37,497 bases of DNA from an uncultured bacterium (GTDB lineage: Bacteria > Bacteroidota > Bacteroidia > Bacteroidales > Bacteroidaceae): positions 1 to 37,497 of the forward strand of contig CAJMQU010000044.1 in assembly GCA_905215555.1 (NCBI GenBank), written 5' to 3'. A program made the position numbers and the translations under genes. The notes under the pieces are model-generated. The model was not told the origin of the DNA and did no database searches. It saw nothing but the letters and a program-made list of their open reading frames with translations. Position 1 is the stretch's first letter. Each line of letters starts with the position of its first letter. Below are positions 7,998 to 15,816 of this stretch, piece by piece.

Positions 7998-8888
7998 ATG
8001 AATAAGATCGTTGAATGTGTCCCCAATTTCAGTGAGGGACGTGACTTGCAGAAAATAGACCAAATCATATCACCTTTCCGTGGAAAACAAGGTGTGAAAC
8101 TCCTGGATTATAGCAATGACGAAGACCATAACCGCCTGGTAGTTACTGTGGTGGGTGAGCCCGAACCTCTTCGTGATGCCATCCTCGAAGCCATCGGCAT
8201 TGCTGTTCGGCTCATCGACCTTAATCACCACACCGGCCAACATCCCCGCATGGGTGCTGTCGATGTCGTTCCCTTCATTCCCATCAAGAACGTAACGATG
8301 GAAGAAGCCATTGCCCTCTCCAAAGAAGTCGGTGCTGAGGTGGCCAAGCGCTATGATCTTCCGGTTTTCCTGTATGAAAAATCCGCTTCCGCCCCTCATC
8401 GCGAAAACCTTGCCGCTGTGCGTAAAGGCGAGTTCGAAGGTATGGCGGAAAAGATAAAACTCCCCGAATGGCATCCCGACTTCGGGCCTGCCGATCGGCA
8501 TCCGACTGCCGGAACAGTTGCCGTCGGTGCCCGTATGCCTTTGGTGGCTTATAACATCAACCTCAGCACACCTAATCTGGACATTGCCCACGACATTGCC
8601 AAGAAAATCCGTTTCATCGGTGGGGGACTACGCTATTGCAAGGCTATGGGAGTAGAGTTGAAGGACCGTGGAATTACTCAAGTATCCATCAATATGACAG
8701 ACTATACCCGTACCGCCCTCTACCGAGCTTTCGAACTGGTTCGTATTGAAGCCCGCCGTTATGGAGTGAGCATTGTAGGCAGCGAGATTATCGGTCTTGT
8801 CCCGATGGAGGCACTGATAGATACTGCTTCCTATTACCTCGGATTGGAAAATTTCTCTATGCAGCAAGTGCTTGAGGCACAAATATAA
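7998..8888 (+). CDS. ftcD: Glutamate formimidoyltransferase (stand-alone)
   Basis: The product is 296 aa. It transfers the formimino group of N-formimino-L-glutamate to tetrahydrofolate, giving glutamate and 5-formimino-THF. It has the N-terminal subdomain (MNKIVECVPNFSEGRD; HHTGQHPRMGAVDVVPFIP at residues 77-95) and the C-terminal subdomain (from about 180, YNINLSTPNLDIAHDIAKKI). His82 in GQHPRMG matches in position the catalytic His82 described for the mammalian enzyme. It lacks the cyclodeaminase domain fused to it in mammalian FTCD; here that activity is the separate fchA gene. Its presence explains why no hutG- or hutF-type gene is in the operon. Confidence 0.96.
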   Translation: MNKIVECVPNFSEGRDLQKIDQIISPFRGKQGVKLLDYSNDEDHNRLVVTVVGEPEPLRDAILEAIGIAVRLIDLNHHTGQHPRMGAVDVVPFIPIKNVTMEEAIALSKEVGAEVAKRYDLPVFLYEKSASAPHRENLAAVRKGEFEGMAEKIKLPEWHPDFGPADRHPTAGTVAVGARMPLVAYNINLSTPNLDIAHDIAKKIRFIGGGLRYCKAMGVELKDRGITQVSINMTDYTRTALYRAFELVRIEARRYGVSIVGSEIIGLVPMEALIDTASYYLGLENFSMQQVLEAQI

Positions 8889-8890
8889 GC

Positions 8891-9018
8891 CTCTCCCCCG
8901 ATTTCTCCCCGAAAGGAGGGGACTGATATATTTAGGGAGATGAAAAGAGAATACGATTAAGGAAATATAGAATAATACTAATTTAATTCCCCTCCCTACG
9001 GGGGAGGGGGTAGGGGAG
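8891..9018. repeat. MITE-like inverted-repeat element between ftcD and hutI
   Basis: A pyrimidine-rich arm (8891-8922, CTCTCCCCCG to GGAGGGGA) and its approximate inverted copy (8987-9018, TTCCCCTCCC to TAGGGGAG) lie 64 bp apart. Each arm is itself a hairpin, for example CCCCTCCC-TAC-GGGGGAGGGG. The spacer is AT-rich with no open frame. The right end supplies the purine-rich GGGGAGAAG directly before the hutI ATG, so it may serve as its ribosome-binding region. I have seen such C/G-rich palindromes between Bacteroidetes genes, but the family is not named here. Confidence 0.65.
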
Positions 9019-9026
9019 AAGCTTTT

Positions 9027-10280
9027 ATGACTGAAAATCTGATAATCTTCAATGCACGTGTCGTGACGCCTGTCGGTTTTTCCGCCCGTTGCGGTAAGGA
9101 AATGGGAGAGTTGTGCATCCTCGACAATGCTACGATAGAAGTGACTGACGGGATTATTTCCTATGTCAGTCCTTCCCGGGGCGAGAGCCGTGACGGATAT
9201 TACCAACGCTACTGGCACTACAATGCCCGTGGCAAATGCTTGTTGCCCGGTTTCGTTGACTCGCATACACACTTTGTTTTCGGGGGCGAACGTGCCGAGG
9301 AATTCTCCTGGCGGCTGAAGGGTGAAAGCTACATGTCCATTATGGAGCGTGGCGGCGGCATTGTGAGCACTGTAAAGGCTACCCGTGAATGCAATTTTAT
9401 TCAGCTTCGCTCTAAGGCCGAAAGTTTCTTGAAACAAATGAGTGCCATGGGGGTCACCACCGTAGAGGGCAAAAGCGGTTACGGACTCGATAAAGACACA
9501 GAGCTTCTGCAACTCAATGTCATGCGCAGTCTGAATTGCGACGAGCATAAGCGGGTGGATATCGTCTCCACCTTCCTGGGTGCACATGCCGTGCCCGAGG
9601 AATACCAGGGGCGTACGGACGAATATATCGATTACATCATCCGCGACGTCTTGCCCTGTGTGGCTAAAGGTGAGCTTGCCGAGTTTTGTGACGTCTTCTG
9701 CGAACAAGGCGTTTTCTCCATAGAGCAATCCCGACGTTTGTTGCAAGCTGCTAAGGTTTGCGGGCTTGGAGTGAAACTCCATGCCGACGAAATTGTTCCG
9801 TTGGGCGGTGCCGAACTGGCTGCGGAACTTTCCGCTGTTTCTGCCGACCACCTGTTGCACGCATCCGATGAAGGTATCCGTGCCATGAGAGATGCCGGAA
9901 CCGTGGCTACTTTGCTTCCCCTGACAGCTTTTGCATTGAAAGAAAACTATGCCCGTGCCCGTGAAATGGTAGATGCCGGATGCGCCGTTGCCCTTGCCAC
10001 CGATCTTAATCCCGGCAGTTGTTTCTCCGGTTCCATTCCGCTGACCTTCGCCCTGGCATGCATCTATATGCGGCTTACCGTTGAGGAAGCCATTACCGCC
10101 CTTACGCTGAACGGTGCCGCTGCCCTGAATCGTGCGGACAGCATCGGTAGTATTGAGGTAGGCAAGAAAGGGGATTTTGTAGTACTGAATACAGATAACT
10201 ATCATTTTCTGCCCTACTATGTAGGCATGAATTGCGTCAACGCCACTATTAAGGAAGGAGTGATTTATCCCGTATTATGA
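9027..10280 (+). CDS. hutI: Imidazolonepropionase
   Basis: The product is 417 aa, a cytosolic metal-dependent amidohydrolase that hydrolyses imidazolone propionate to N-formimino-L-glutamate. The metal motif VDSHTHFVFGG (His80, His82), the VEGKSGYGLD segment, the metal-binding HADEIVPLGG region, SADHLLHASDEG and ATDLNPGSCF (conserved Asp) are in the order seen in HutI. The C-terminal KKGDFVVLN stretch completes the beta-sandwich domain common to amidohydrolases. Purine-rich GGGGAGAAG before ATG 9027 supports this start. It sits between ftcD and fchA in the same operon. Confidence 0.97.
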   Translation: MTENLIIFNARVVTPVGFSARCGKEMGELCILDNATIEVTDGIISYVSPSRGESRDGYYQRYWHYNARGKCLLPGFVDSHTHFVFGGERAEEFSWRLKGESYMSIMERGGGIVSTVKATRECNFIQLRSKAESFLKQMSAMGVTTVEGKSGYGLDKDTELLQLNVMRSLNCDEHKRVDIVSTFLGAHAVPEEYQGRTDEYIDYIIRDVLPCVAKGELAEFCDVFCEQGVFSIEQSRRLLQAAKVCGLGVKLHADEIVPLGGAELAAELSAVSADHLLHASDEGIRAMRDAGTVATLLPLTAFALKENYARAREMVDAGCAVALATDLNPGSCFSGSIPLTFALACIYMRLTVEEAITALTLNGAAALNRADSIGSIEVGKKGDFVVLNTDNYHFLPYYVGMNCVNATIKEGVIYPVL

Positions 10281-10323
10281 TTTTAGAAGAAACACAATAG
10301 ATAACCATTAAAAGAAAAATACC

Positions 10324-10953
10324 ATGTTAGTTGAATTAACTGTAAAAGACTTTCTGAATAAAGTGGCGGGCAATGACCCCGTCCCCGGCGGCGGAAGTAT
10401 TGCTGCTCTGAATGCTGCCGTAGCTTCGGCACTCACCGCTATGGTTGCCAATCTCACCATCGGCAAGAAGAATTACGAAGAGCACGAGGAACTAATGAAC
10501 CACATCGCCTCCCTTGCCATGAAAGCGAAAGATGCTTTTGTGACCGATATAGACCGCGATTCGGAAGCCTACGATGCCGTGTTTGCCTGCTTCAAGATGC
10601 CTAAAGCCACTGATGAAGAGAAAGCTGCCCGTAGCGCTGCCATTCAGGAAGCCACTAAGCATGCCGCCCTTGTGCCCATGCAGGTGGCCCGCAATGCCTA
10701 TGAATTGATGGCCATCATTACCGATGTCGCCCGCCTCGGAAACCGGAATGCGGTGACTGATGCTTGCGTAGCGCTGATGTCCGCTCGCACTGCCGTGCTG
10801 GGTGCATTGCTGAATGTCCGCATCAATCTGGGCTCCATCAAGGACAAAGTTTTTGCCGATGACCTGCAAAGAGAAGCCGACATCCTGGAATGCCAGGCTC
10901 GTGAACGCGAAAAAGAAGTGTTGGATGCCATTAACCAAGAATTAAGAGTATGA
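10324..10953 (+). CDS. fchA: Formimidoyltetrahydrofolate cyclodeaminase (FTCD_C family)
   Basis: The product is 209 aa, predicted mostly helical. It converts 5-formimino-THF to 5,10-methenyl-THF and ammonia, passing the histidine-derived carbon into the folate pool. The N-terminal signature DPVPGGGSIAALNAAVASALTAMVANLT (residues 18-45) is the hallmark of the FTCD_C/FchA family. KDAFVTDIDRDSEAYDAV and ARLGNRNAVTDACVALM also fit. The family includes the clostridial methenyl-THF cyclohydrolase FchA; the operon position argues for the cyclodeaminase reaction. Its stop overlaps the hutH start as ATGA (10950-10953), suggesting translational coupling. Confidence 0.92.
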   Translation: MLVELTVKDFLNKVAGNDPVPGGGSIAALNAAVASALTAMVANLTIGKKNYEEHEELMNHIASLAMKAKDAFVTDIDRDSEAYDAVFACFKMPKATDEEKAARSAAIQEATKHAALVPMQVARNAYELMAIITDVARLGNRNAVTDACVALMSARTAVLGALLNVRINLGSIKDKVFADDLQREADILECQAREREKEVLDAINQELRV

Positions 10954-12446
10954 AAAATGTCTATCATATAGGATCCGGTGAACTCACATTCGACATCATC
11001 GAACGCATCATCAACGAGAACCTGAAACTGGAACTGGCTTCCGAAGCTAAGGAGCGGATACAGAAATGCCGCGACTACCTCGATCACAAGATAGCCGAGT
11101 CCGAAGAACCCCTGTACGGCATAACCACAGGCTTCGGTTCTCTGTGCAGCAAAAATATTTCTCCCGATGAGCTGGGTACCTTGCAGGAAAATCTGATAAA
11201 AAGCCATGCTTGCAGTATCGGTGAAGAAATACGCCCTGTCATTGTCAAGCTGATGATGCTTCTTAAAGCCCATGCCCTTTCTCTGGGGCATAGCGGTGTG
11301 CAAGTAATTACCGTGCAGCGCATTCTCGATTTCTTCAACAACGATGTGATGCCTATCGTCTACGACCGTGGCTCGCTGGGCGCATCCGGTGATCTGGCAC
11401 CCCTTGCCAATCTCTTCCTGCCGCTTATCGGTGTGGGCGATGTCTATTATAAAGGTAAGAAACGCGAAGCTATCAGTGTTCTCGATGAATTTGGCTGGGA
11501 ACCGGTGAAACTTATGAGTAAAGAAGGACTGGCACTACTCAACGGTACACAGTTCATGAGTGCCAATGGCGTATTTGCCATTCTGAAAGCTTTCCGCCTT
11601 TCCAAGAAAGCCGACCTTATCGCTGCCCTTTCCCTCGAAGCTTTTGATGGGCGCATTGATCCTTTCATGGATTGCATTCAGCAAATCCGTCCCCATCAAG
11701 GACAAATCGAGACGGGAAATAACTTCCGTAAACTTCTGGAAGGCAGTGAAATCATAGCTCAGCACAAAGCGCATGTCCAGGATCCGTATTCTTTCCGTTG
11801 CATTCCTCAGGTACATGGCGCCACGAAAGATGCCATCCGTTATGTCGCCTCTGTCCTGCTGACCGAAATCAATTCCGTAACGGATAATCCTACCATCTTC
11901 CCCGATGAAGACCGTATTATTTCCGGCGGTAATTTCCACGGTCAGCCGCTTGCTATTTCTTATGACTTCCTTGGCATTGCTCTTGCCGAACTGGGCAATA
12001 TCTCCGAACGCCGTGTGGCACAGCTTATCATGGGGTTGCGTGGCCTGCCCGAATTTCTGGTAGCTAATCCCGGTTTGAATTCCGGTTTCATGATACCGCA
12101 ATATGCCGCTGCCTCTATGGTCAGTCAAAATAAAATGTACTGTTATGCTGCCAGCAGCGATTCCATCGTTTCCTCCAACGGACAGGAAGACCACGTCAGT
12201 ATGGGTGCCAATGCCGCTACCAAGCTGTATCGCATCATGGACAATCTGGAACACATCCTTTCTATCGAATTGATGAATGCCGCCCAAGGCATCGAGTTCC
12301 GCCGTCCGCTGAAAACCTCTCCGGCATTGGAACGCTTCTTGAACGAATATCGCAAGGAAGTTCCTTTTATTAAAGACGATATCGTCATGTACAAAGAGAT
12401 TCATAAAACTGTTGCTTTCCTGAACCGCACAAAGTTCGATTACTGA
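10950..12446 (+). CDS. hutH: Histidine ammonia-lyase
   Basis: The product is 498 aa. It removes ammonia from L-histidine to give trans-urocanate, the first step of the pathway. The self-processed MIO cofactor is made from Ala145-Ser146-Gly147 in GSLGASGDLAPLA. The catalytic tyrosine loop is YGITTGFGSL (from Tyr56), and the family motifs TDNPTIFPDEDRIISGGNFHGQP and SSNGQEDHVSMG are present. The length matches the family (about 500 aa). It is the last gene of the operon and starts within the fchA stop (ATGA). A 14-bp perfect hairpin terminator lies 60 bp downstream. Confidence 0.97.
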   Translation: MKNVYHIGSGELTFDIIERIINENLKLELASEAKERIQKCRDYLDHKIAESEEPLYGITTGFGSLCSKNISPDELGTLQENLIKSHACSIGEEIRPVIVKLMMLLKAHALSLGHSGVQVITVQRILDFFNNDVMPIVYDRGSLGASGDLAPLANLFLPLIGVGDVYYKGKKREAISVLDEFGWEPVKLMSKEGLALLNGTQFMSANGVFAILKAFRLSKKADLIAALSLEAFDGRIDPFMDCIQQIRPHQGQIETGNNFRKLLEGSEIIAQHKAHVQDPYSFRCIPQVHGATKDAIRYVASVLLTEINSVTDNPTIFPDEDRIISGGNFHGQPLAISYDFLGIALAELGNISERRVAQLIMGLRGLPEFLVANPGLNSGFMIPQYAAASMVSQNKMYCYAASSDSIVSSNGQEDHVSMGANAATKLYRIMDNLEHILSIELMNAAQGIEFRRPLKTSPALERFLNEYRKEVPFIKDDIVMYKEIHKTVAFLNRTKFDY

Positions 12447-12508
12447 TCGCTATTCTTCCCAATAAATATGCTATATTTATAATAAATATTAATATAGCAA
12501 ACCTAATT

Positions 12509-12545
12509 AAGAAAACTCAATCGTCGGATTGAGTTTTCTTTTTAT
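12509..12545 (+). terminator. Terminator of the hut operon
   Basis: The perfect 14-bp arms AAGAAAACTCAATC (12509-12522) and GATTGAGTTTTCTT (12527-12540), with a GTCG loop, are followed by a T run. Its A/T-rich arms could work in both directions. Confidence 0.92.
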
Positions 12546-12550
12546 ATTTG
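12543..12550 (+). promoter_or_regulatory. -7 element TATATTTG before the TetR gene
   Basis: This is an exact TAnnTTTG match at the edge of the hut terminator T run, about 65 bases before the ATG at 12617. No TTTG box is seen at the right spacing, so the call is moderate. Confidence 0.45.
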
Positions 12551-12616
12551 CCCAGTTTTATTCCGAAAGTGGACATATCTCCGCTTGAAATCTAAAAAAC
12601 AAAGGAGACAATAGAA

Positions 12617-13276
12617 ATGAAAACGGGCGACAACATGAAAGAGACCCCTTCGAGGTTGGAGTTACGGGAGCGTATCATTGATACTGCTCTGCAATCTTTT
12701 GCTACCCATGGCATCAAAAGCATTACGATGGATGACATTGCGGCAGCATTGGGCATCTCCAAACGTACTTTATATGAAGTATTTGCTGATAAAGAAACCT
12801 TACTGATGGAATGCCTTCGAAAGGCTCAGGACGAGGGGGATGCCTATGTGAAAGAAGTCTACGAAAAAGCCTCTAATGTACTGGAAGTTTTGTTAAAGCT
12901 CTATCAAAGGAGCATTGAGAAGTTCCATAATACAAATAAGAAATTCTTTGAAGACATCAAGAAATATCCCAAGGTATATGAAGTATTGATGAGACGTCGT
13001 AACCGGGACTCTGAAGAGACAATAGCTTTCTTTAAATTGGGGATAAAGCAAGGTTACTTTCGCGATGATGTCAATTTTGCTATTGTAAACCTGCTGGTAC
13101 GCGAACAGCTCGATTTGCTGATGAATACAGACCTTTGCAAAGAGTATTCTTTTCTCGAAGTGTATGAGTCCATCATGTTCACTTACCTCCGGGGAATTTC
13201 TACGGAAAAAGGAGCTCGGAAATTGGAAGAATTCATTCAGGAGTATAGGCAGAAGCGACAGATCGGCTCGGAATGA
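12617..13276 (+). CDS. TetR-family transcriptional regulator of the efflux operon
   Basis: The product is 219 aa. The N-terminal TetR helix-turn-helix is clear (residues about 17-62: LRERIIDTALQSFATHG, ITMDDIAAALGISKRTLYEVF, DKETLLMECL). The ligand-binding and dimerisation part is divergent, as expected. An AAAGGAG site at 12601-12607, nine bases before ATG 12617, is a real Shine-Dalgarno and fixes the start; it is stronger than most here. The gene is 34 bp upstream of the TolC-type gene and in the same direction, so it is probably the local (auto)repressor of the efflux operon. The inducer is unknown. Confidence 0.92.
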   Translation: MKTGDNMKETPSRLELRERIIDTALQSFATHGIKSITMDDIAAALGISKRTLYEVFADKETLLMECLRKAQDEGDAYVKEVYEKASNVLEVLLKLYQRSIEKFHNTNKKFFEDIKKYPKVYEVLMRRRNRDSEETIAFFKLGIKQGYFRDDVNFAIVNLLVREQLDLLMNTDLCKEYSFLEVYESIMFTYLRGISTEKGARKLEEFIQEYRQKRQIGSE

Positions 13277-13310
13277 CCAAATAATCTTTAAACATATAGA
13301 TTGATTTTTT

Positions 13311-14651
13311 ATGGACAGACAACTAATTTTAGTAGGTAAAAAGATGATGTTGACTGTGATTTTGGCATGGGCTGTAGGCTCTATTCAGGCACAGGAAACT
13401 AAAGAAACCTTAACCTTGACCCTCGACAAAGCACTGGAAATTGCACTCAGTGATAATCCGACCATAAAGGTCGCTGAAGAGGAAATAGCCCTGAAAAAAG
13501 TGGCTAACAAGGAAACTTGGCAGAATTTGCTGCCCGAAGCCAGTATTGGCGGAACATGGAACCATACGATTACGGCAGCCCAGATGAATCTTGGCGGTCA
13601 GTCATTCAAGATGGGTCAGGACAATTCAAATACTGTAAGCGGAGCTTTGAACATCAGCTTACCGTTATTTGCTCCTTCGGTCTACAAAGCAATGTCTATG
13701 ACGAAAACCGACATAGAATTGGCAGTAGAGAAATCCCGTGCTTCCAAACAGGATTTGGTTAATCAGGTCACTAAAGCTTATTATCAGTTGATGCTGGCGC
13801 AAGATTCTTATGAAGTTTTGCAGAAAAGCTATAAACTCGCACAAGACAACTACAATGTGGTCAATGCGAAATACCAGCAAGGAGCAGTCAGCGAGTTTGA
13901 TAAGATCAGTGCAGAAGTGCAGATGCGTAGCGTTAAGCCGAATGTGATTTCAGCAAGCAATGCCGTCACTCTATCCAAACTTCAGTTGAAGGTGCTGATG
14001 GGAATTACGGAAGATTTTGATATTAAGATAGACGACAGTCTGGCTAAGTATGAAACCGATTTGTTTGCCAACCAACTCAATACGTTTGATGAAGGGTTGG
14101 TGAACAATACTACCATGAAGCAGTTCGACTTGAATCTGAAGATGCTCAATCAGAATCTGAAATCCTTGAAGACGAATTTTATGCCGACATTGGGTATGAA
14201 TTATCAATATCAGTACCAGTCATTGTATAATGACAACTGGAACGTTTTCAACTACAACTGGGGTGGAAGCTCTTCATTGGTCTTTACTCTGAATATCCCT
14301 CTTTATAAGGCAAGTAACTTCACAAAACTGAAGAGCACACGGATTCAGATGAACCAGTTGCGGGAAAATCGCACGAATACGGAACGTCAACTGAATATGC
14401 AGATAACCAGTTACAAGAACAACATGGCAGCAAGTTCCGAGCAGGTTGTAAGTAACAAGGAAAACGTGATGCAGGCTCAGAAAGCAGTGGAAATTGCCGG
14501 TAAGCGTTACGAAGTAGGCAAGGGCACAGTACTGGAACTGAACAGCTCCCAAGTGTCGCTGACCCAGGCCGAACTGACTTATAACCAATCTATTTATGAC
14601 TATCTGGTGTCCAAGGCTGACCTTGACCAGGTTTTGGGCCGTAATTATTAA
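13311..14651 (+). CDS. TolC-family outer membrane efflux channel
   Basis: The product is 446 aa, the outer-membrane channel of a tripartite RND pump. It has a signal peptide with a Lys-Lys n-region (GKKMMLTVILAWAVGSIQAQE, cut near residue 28). The later in-frame ATG at 13344 would lose those basic residues, so 13311 is preferred. Two OEP repeats are visible, beginning at LTLTLDKALEIALSDNPTIKVAEEEI and in the second half after about residue 235. Long heptad helices contain TKAYYQLMLAQDSYEVLQKS and KRYEVGKGTVLELNSSQVSLTQAELTYNQS. It lacks a lipobox, unlike the second channel at 31150. It is followed by the adaptor gene after 33 bp. Confidence 0.93.
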   Translation: MDRQLILVGKKMMLTVILAWAVGSIQAQETKETLTLTLDKALEIALSDNPTIKVAEEEIALKKVANKETWQNLLPEASIGGTWNHTITAAQMNLGGQSFKMGQDNSNTVSGALNISLPLFAPSVYKAMSMTKTDIELAVEKSRASKQDLVNQVTKAYYQLMLAQDSYEVLQKSYKLAQDNYNVVNAKYQQGAVSEFDKISAEVQMRSVKPNVISASNAVTLSKLQLKVLMGITEDFDIKIDDSLAKYETDLFANQLNTFDEGLVNNTTMKQFDLNLKMLNQNLKSLKTNFMPTLGMNYQYQYQSLYNDNWNVFNYNWGGSSSLVFTLNIPLYKASNFTKLKSTRIQMNQLRENRTNTERQLNMQITSYKNNMAASSEQVVSNKENVMQAQKAVEIAGKRYEVGKGTVLELNSSQVSLTQAELTYNQSIYDYLVSKADLDQVLGRNY

Positions 14652-14684
14652 ATTAATGAGTAAAAAACAAATAATCACAACGAT

Positions 14685-15701
14685 ATGAAGAAAAGTTTTC
14701 AATTGATAGCCCTGATGGCCATTGCTCTGTTGGGCTCATGCAGTGGAGATAAAGACAAGACTGCGACTGAAAAAGTAGAAGAGAAACCAAGAGTGAAACT
14801 GGCCTCTGTGACTGCACGTCCTGTTGACCAGATACAAGAATATACAGCCACGGTGCAGGCTGAGGTGAAGAATAATATCGCTCCTTCTACTCCCGTGCGC
14901 ATCGACCGGATTTTTGTGGAAGTAGGCGATCGCGTAGTTAAAGGGCAGAAGCTGGTGCAGATGGATGCTGCCAATTTGAAACAGGCGAAGTTCCGTCTGG
15001 ACAATCAGGAGATAGAGTTTAAGCGTACCGATGAATTATATAAGGTCGGTGGTACTTCCAAGTCCGAGTGGGACGCAGCCAAGATGGCACTGGATGTGCA
15101 GAAGACTACTTATAAGAATCTGTTGGAAAATACAGCTTTGCTTAGTCCTATCAACGGTGTGGTAACAGCCCGTAACTATGACAATGGCGATATGTACAGC
15201 GGCGGAGAACCCGTGCTGACTGTTGAACAGATCACTCCGGTGAAGCTGATGATTAATGTTTCCGAAGGCTACTTCACGAAAGTAAAGAAAGGGGCTTCAG
15301 TAGCCGTAAAAGTGAATGTTTACGGAGATGAGGAGTTCGAAGGTAAAATCAGCCTCGTTTATCCGACTATCGATGCGAATACACGTACCTTCCCTGTAGA
15401 GGTGCAGCTGGCTAACCGCGACCAGAAGGTACGTCCGGGTATGTTTGCCCGTGTGACGTTGAATTTCGGGACACAGGAACACGTGGTTGTGCCCGACATG
15501 GCTATTGTGAAGCGTGCAGGTTCAGGCGACCGTTATGTTTATGTGTATAAAGATGGCAAGGTATCTTATAACAAGGTGGAACTGGGTCGTCGGATGGACA
15601 CTGAATATGAATTACTTTCAGGTGTGGACAACAACTCACAGGTGGTTGTTGCCGGACAGTCGAAGCTGGCTGACGGTGTGGAAGTGGAAGTAGAGAAATA
15701 A
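14685..15701 (+). CDS. RND efflux periplasmic adaptor (membrane fusion protein), lipoprotein
   Basis: The product is 338 aa. The lipoprotein signal MKKSFQLIALMAIALLGSCSG places the acylated cysteine near residue 19. The biotinyl-lipoyl half motifs (VEVGDRVVKGQKLVQMD; NGVVTARNYDNGDMYSGGEPVLTVEQ) flank a short alpha-hairpin. A beta-barrel (VYPTIDANTRTFPVEVQL, RPGMFARVTLNFG) and a membrane-proximal domain follow. It is an HlyD/AcrA-type adaptor linking the pump at 15817 to the channel at 13311. A palindromic AT-rich element lies between it and the pump gene. Confidence 0.94.
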   Translation: MKKSFQLIALMAIALLGSCSGDKDKTATEKVEEKPRVKLASVTARPVDQIQEYTATVQAEVKNNIAPSTPVRIDRIFVEVGDRVVKGQKLVQMDAANLKQAKFRLDNQEIEFKRTDELYKVGGTSKSEWDAAKMALDVQKTTYKNLLENTALLSPINGVVTARNYDNGDMYSGGEPVLTVEQITPVKLMINVSEGYFTKVKKGASVAVKVNVYGDEEFEGKISLVYPTIDANTRTFPVEVQLANRDQKVRPGMFARVTLNFGTQEHVVVPDMAIVKRAGSGDRYVYVYKDGKVSYNKVELGRRMDTEYELLSGVDNNSQVVVAGQSKLADGVEVEVEK

Positions 15702-15707
15702 TTATAA

Positions 15708-15806
15708 ATGAAGAATTAAGAATGAAGAATGAAGAATTTGCCAGATATGACATCGGTTTTTCCATAGAGGATAATTCTTCATTCTTCATTCCTCATCCTT
15801 AATTAA
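15708..15806. repeat. AT-rich inverted repeat built of AATGAAG heptads
   Basis: The left arm (about 15708-15739) has repeated AATGAAG/AATTAAG units ending in GAAGAATT. The right arm (15774-15806) is its inverted copy, starting AATTCTTCATTCTTCATT and ending CTTAATTA, and is one heptad longer. The 34-nt spacer contains GACATCGG. The folded RNA would give a helix of 18 bp or more in the middle of the efflux transcript, with no U tract on the plus strand. Confidence 0.75.
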
Positions 15807-15816
15807 AAGAAACAAC

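Noticed and set aside
8628..10205. 525-aa minus-strand frame opposite ftcD and hutI
   Set aside because: It reads through the palindromic element (low-complexity Pro/Gly/Arg) and is antisense to two recognised genes.
11535..12404. 289-aa minus-strand frame opposite hutH
   Set aside because: Shadow of hutH codon use; no promoter or domain.
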